A DNA stretch of 64,000 nt from Gonocerus acuteangulatus. Its lineage: Eukaryota > Arthropoda > Insecta > Hemiptera > Coreidae. A model generated the notes under the pieces. It was given only the letters and a program-made list of their open reading frames with translations, searched no databases and was not told the origin of the DNA. The DNA is taken from the NCBI GenBank assembly GCA_946811695.1, contig OX328126.1, forward strand, positions 89,891,577 to 89,955,576, written 5' to 3'. Shown here piece by piece: positions 63,586 through 64,000 of this stretch; the first letter of the stretch is position 1, and the number at the start of each line of letters is the position of its first letter. The position numbers and the translations under genes were made by a program.

Positions 63586-64000
63586 TAAAAAAACGTCCAC
63601 ATCAGTGTAAACAATTCCAAAATACTTTTAGCCTTGTTCTTATTGTTTTCCAAAGGGACACGGTCCATTTTACAATACAAGTTTTATAAATTTATAACAT
63701 GTCCAGAAAAACTGATTGTTTCATTTCAGTTGTTTGAATTTTATTTTTTTAGCATAATCTGAAGTTTCTATGTACAATTTACTATGCTGTTGATTCCTTT
63801 AGGTATAATCTATCAAATTTCTGAATTATGTCTTAGGCTGTTGTCAAATCACAAAGAAATTCAAACTGTTTATTTGATCTTGCTGATCCCAATCTTCACC
63901 AACTTTGGTCTCCTTTGCCTTTTCAATGACATTTACACACCTCATCAGTTTAAAAAAAAAAGTTAAGTGTTTTTCCACATACTAAAACCCTCTCCATCAA

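Overview
The window is AT-rich eukaryotic nuclear DNA with canonical GT-AG introns, expanded homopolymer and (TA)n tracts, and dense transposon debris. Protein similarity points to an arthropod, most likely an insect; I cannot resolve the order. There are no bacterial operons, CRISPR arrays or rRNA genes, and every tRNA-like sequence I found sits inside a SINE.

Layout. (1) 1-12.8 kb: almost all repeats (RTE-like tails, tRNA SINEs, hAT-type and other MITEs, a 1.4-kb Penelope-like inverted repeat), one orphan first exon of a secreted leucine-rich-repeat protein on the minus strand (4207-4384) and one unidentified exon-like segment (12097-12193). (2) 12.8-37.7 kb: a complete 17-exon cytosolic valyl-tRNA synthetase gene (VARS1, plus strand, 1117 residues) whose introns hold most of the mobile elements. 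(3) 41.2-42.3 kb: an intronless PKA catalytic-subunit-like kinase with DLG in place of DFG. (4) 42.3-48.6 kb: a GC-richer block with a 53-bp tandem array, a jockey remnant, a pogo-type transposon relic and an RTE-like repeat interrupted by a hAT-type MITE. (5) 48.7-49.7 kb: a single-exon YIF1 gene (minus). (6) 53.3-59.5 kb: the last four exons of IWS1 (minus); its 5' exons were not found and probably lie to the right. (7) 59.5-64 kb: RTE-like debris, a foldback element and a degenerate Copia element carrying its own retroposon insertion.

The host genes are unrelated housekeeping or signalling genes: translation (VARS1), ER-Golgi traffic (YIF1), transcription elongation (IWS1) and kinase signalling. 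The most notable coding observation is that this ValRS has no N-terminal GST domain but carries a GST-C/eEF1B-like module inside exon 12, between the catalytic core and the anticodon-binding domain. The most notable non-coding observation is a set of hammerhead-ribozyme-like folds in Penelope-type repeats, in one case beside a readable GIY-YIG endonuclease tail. A tRNA-derived SINE family with a poly(T) rather than poly(A) 3' end is also unusual. All identifications come from reading the sequence; no database search was run.
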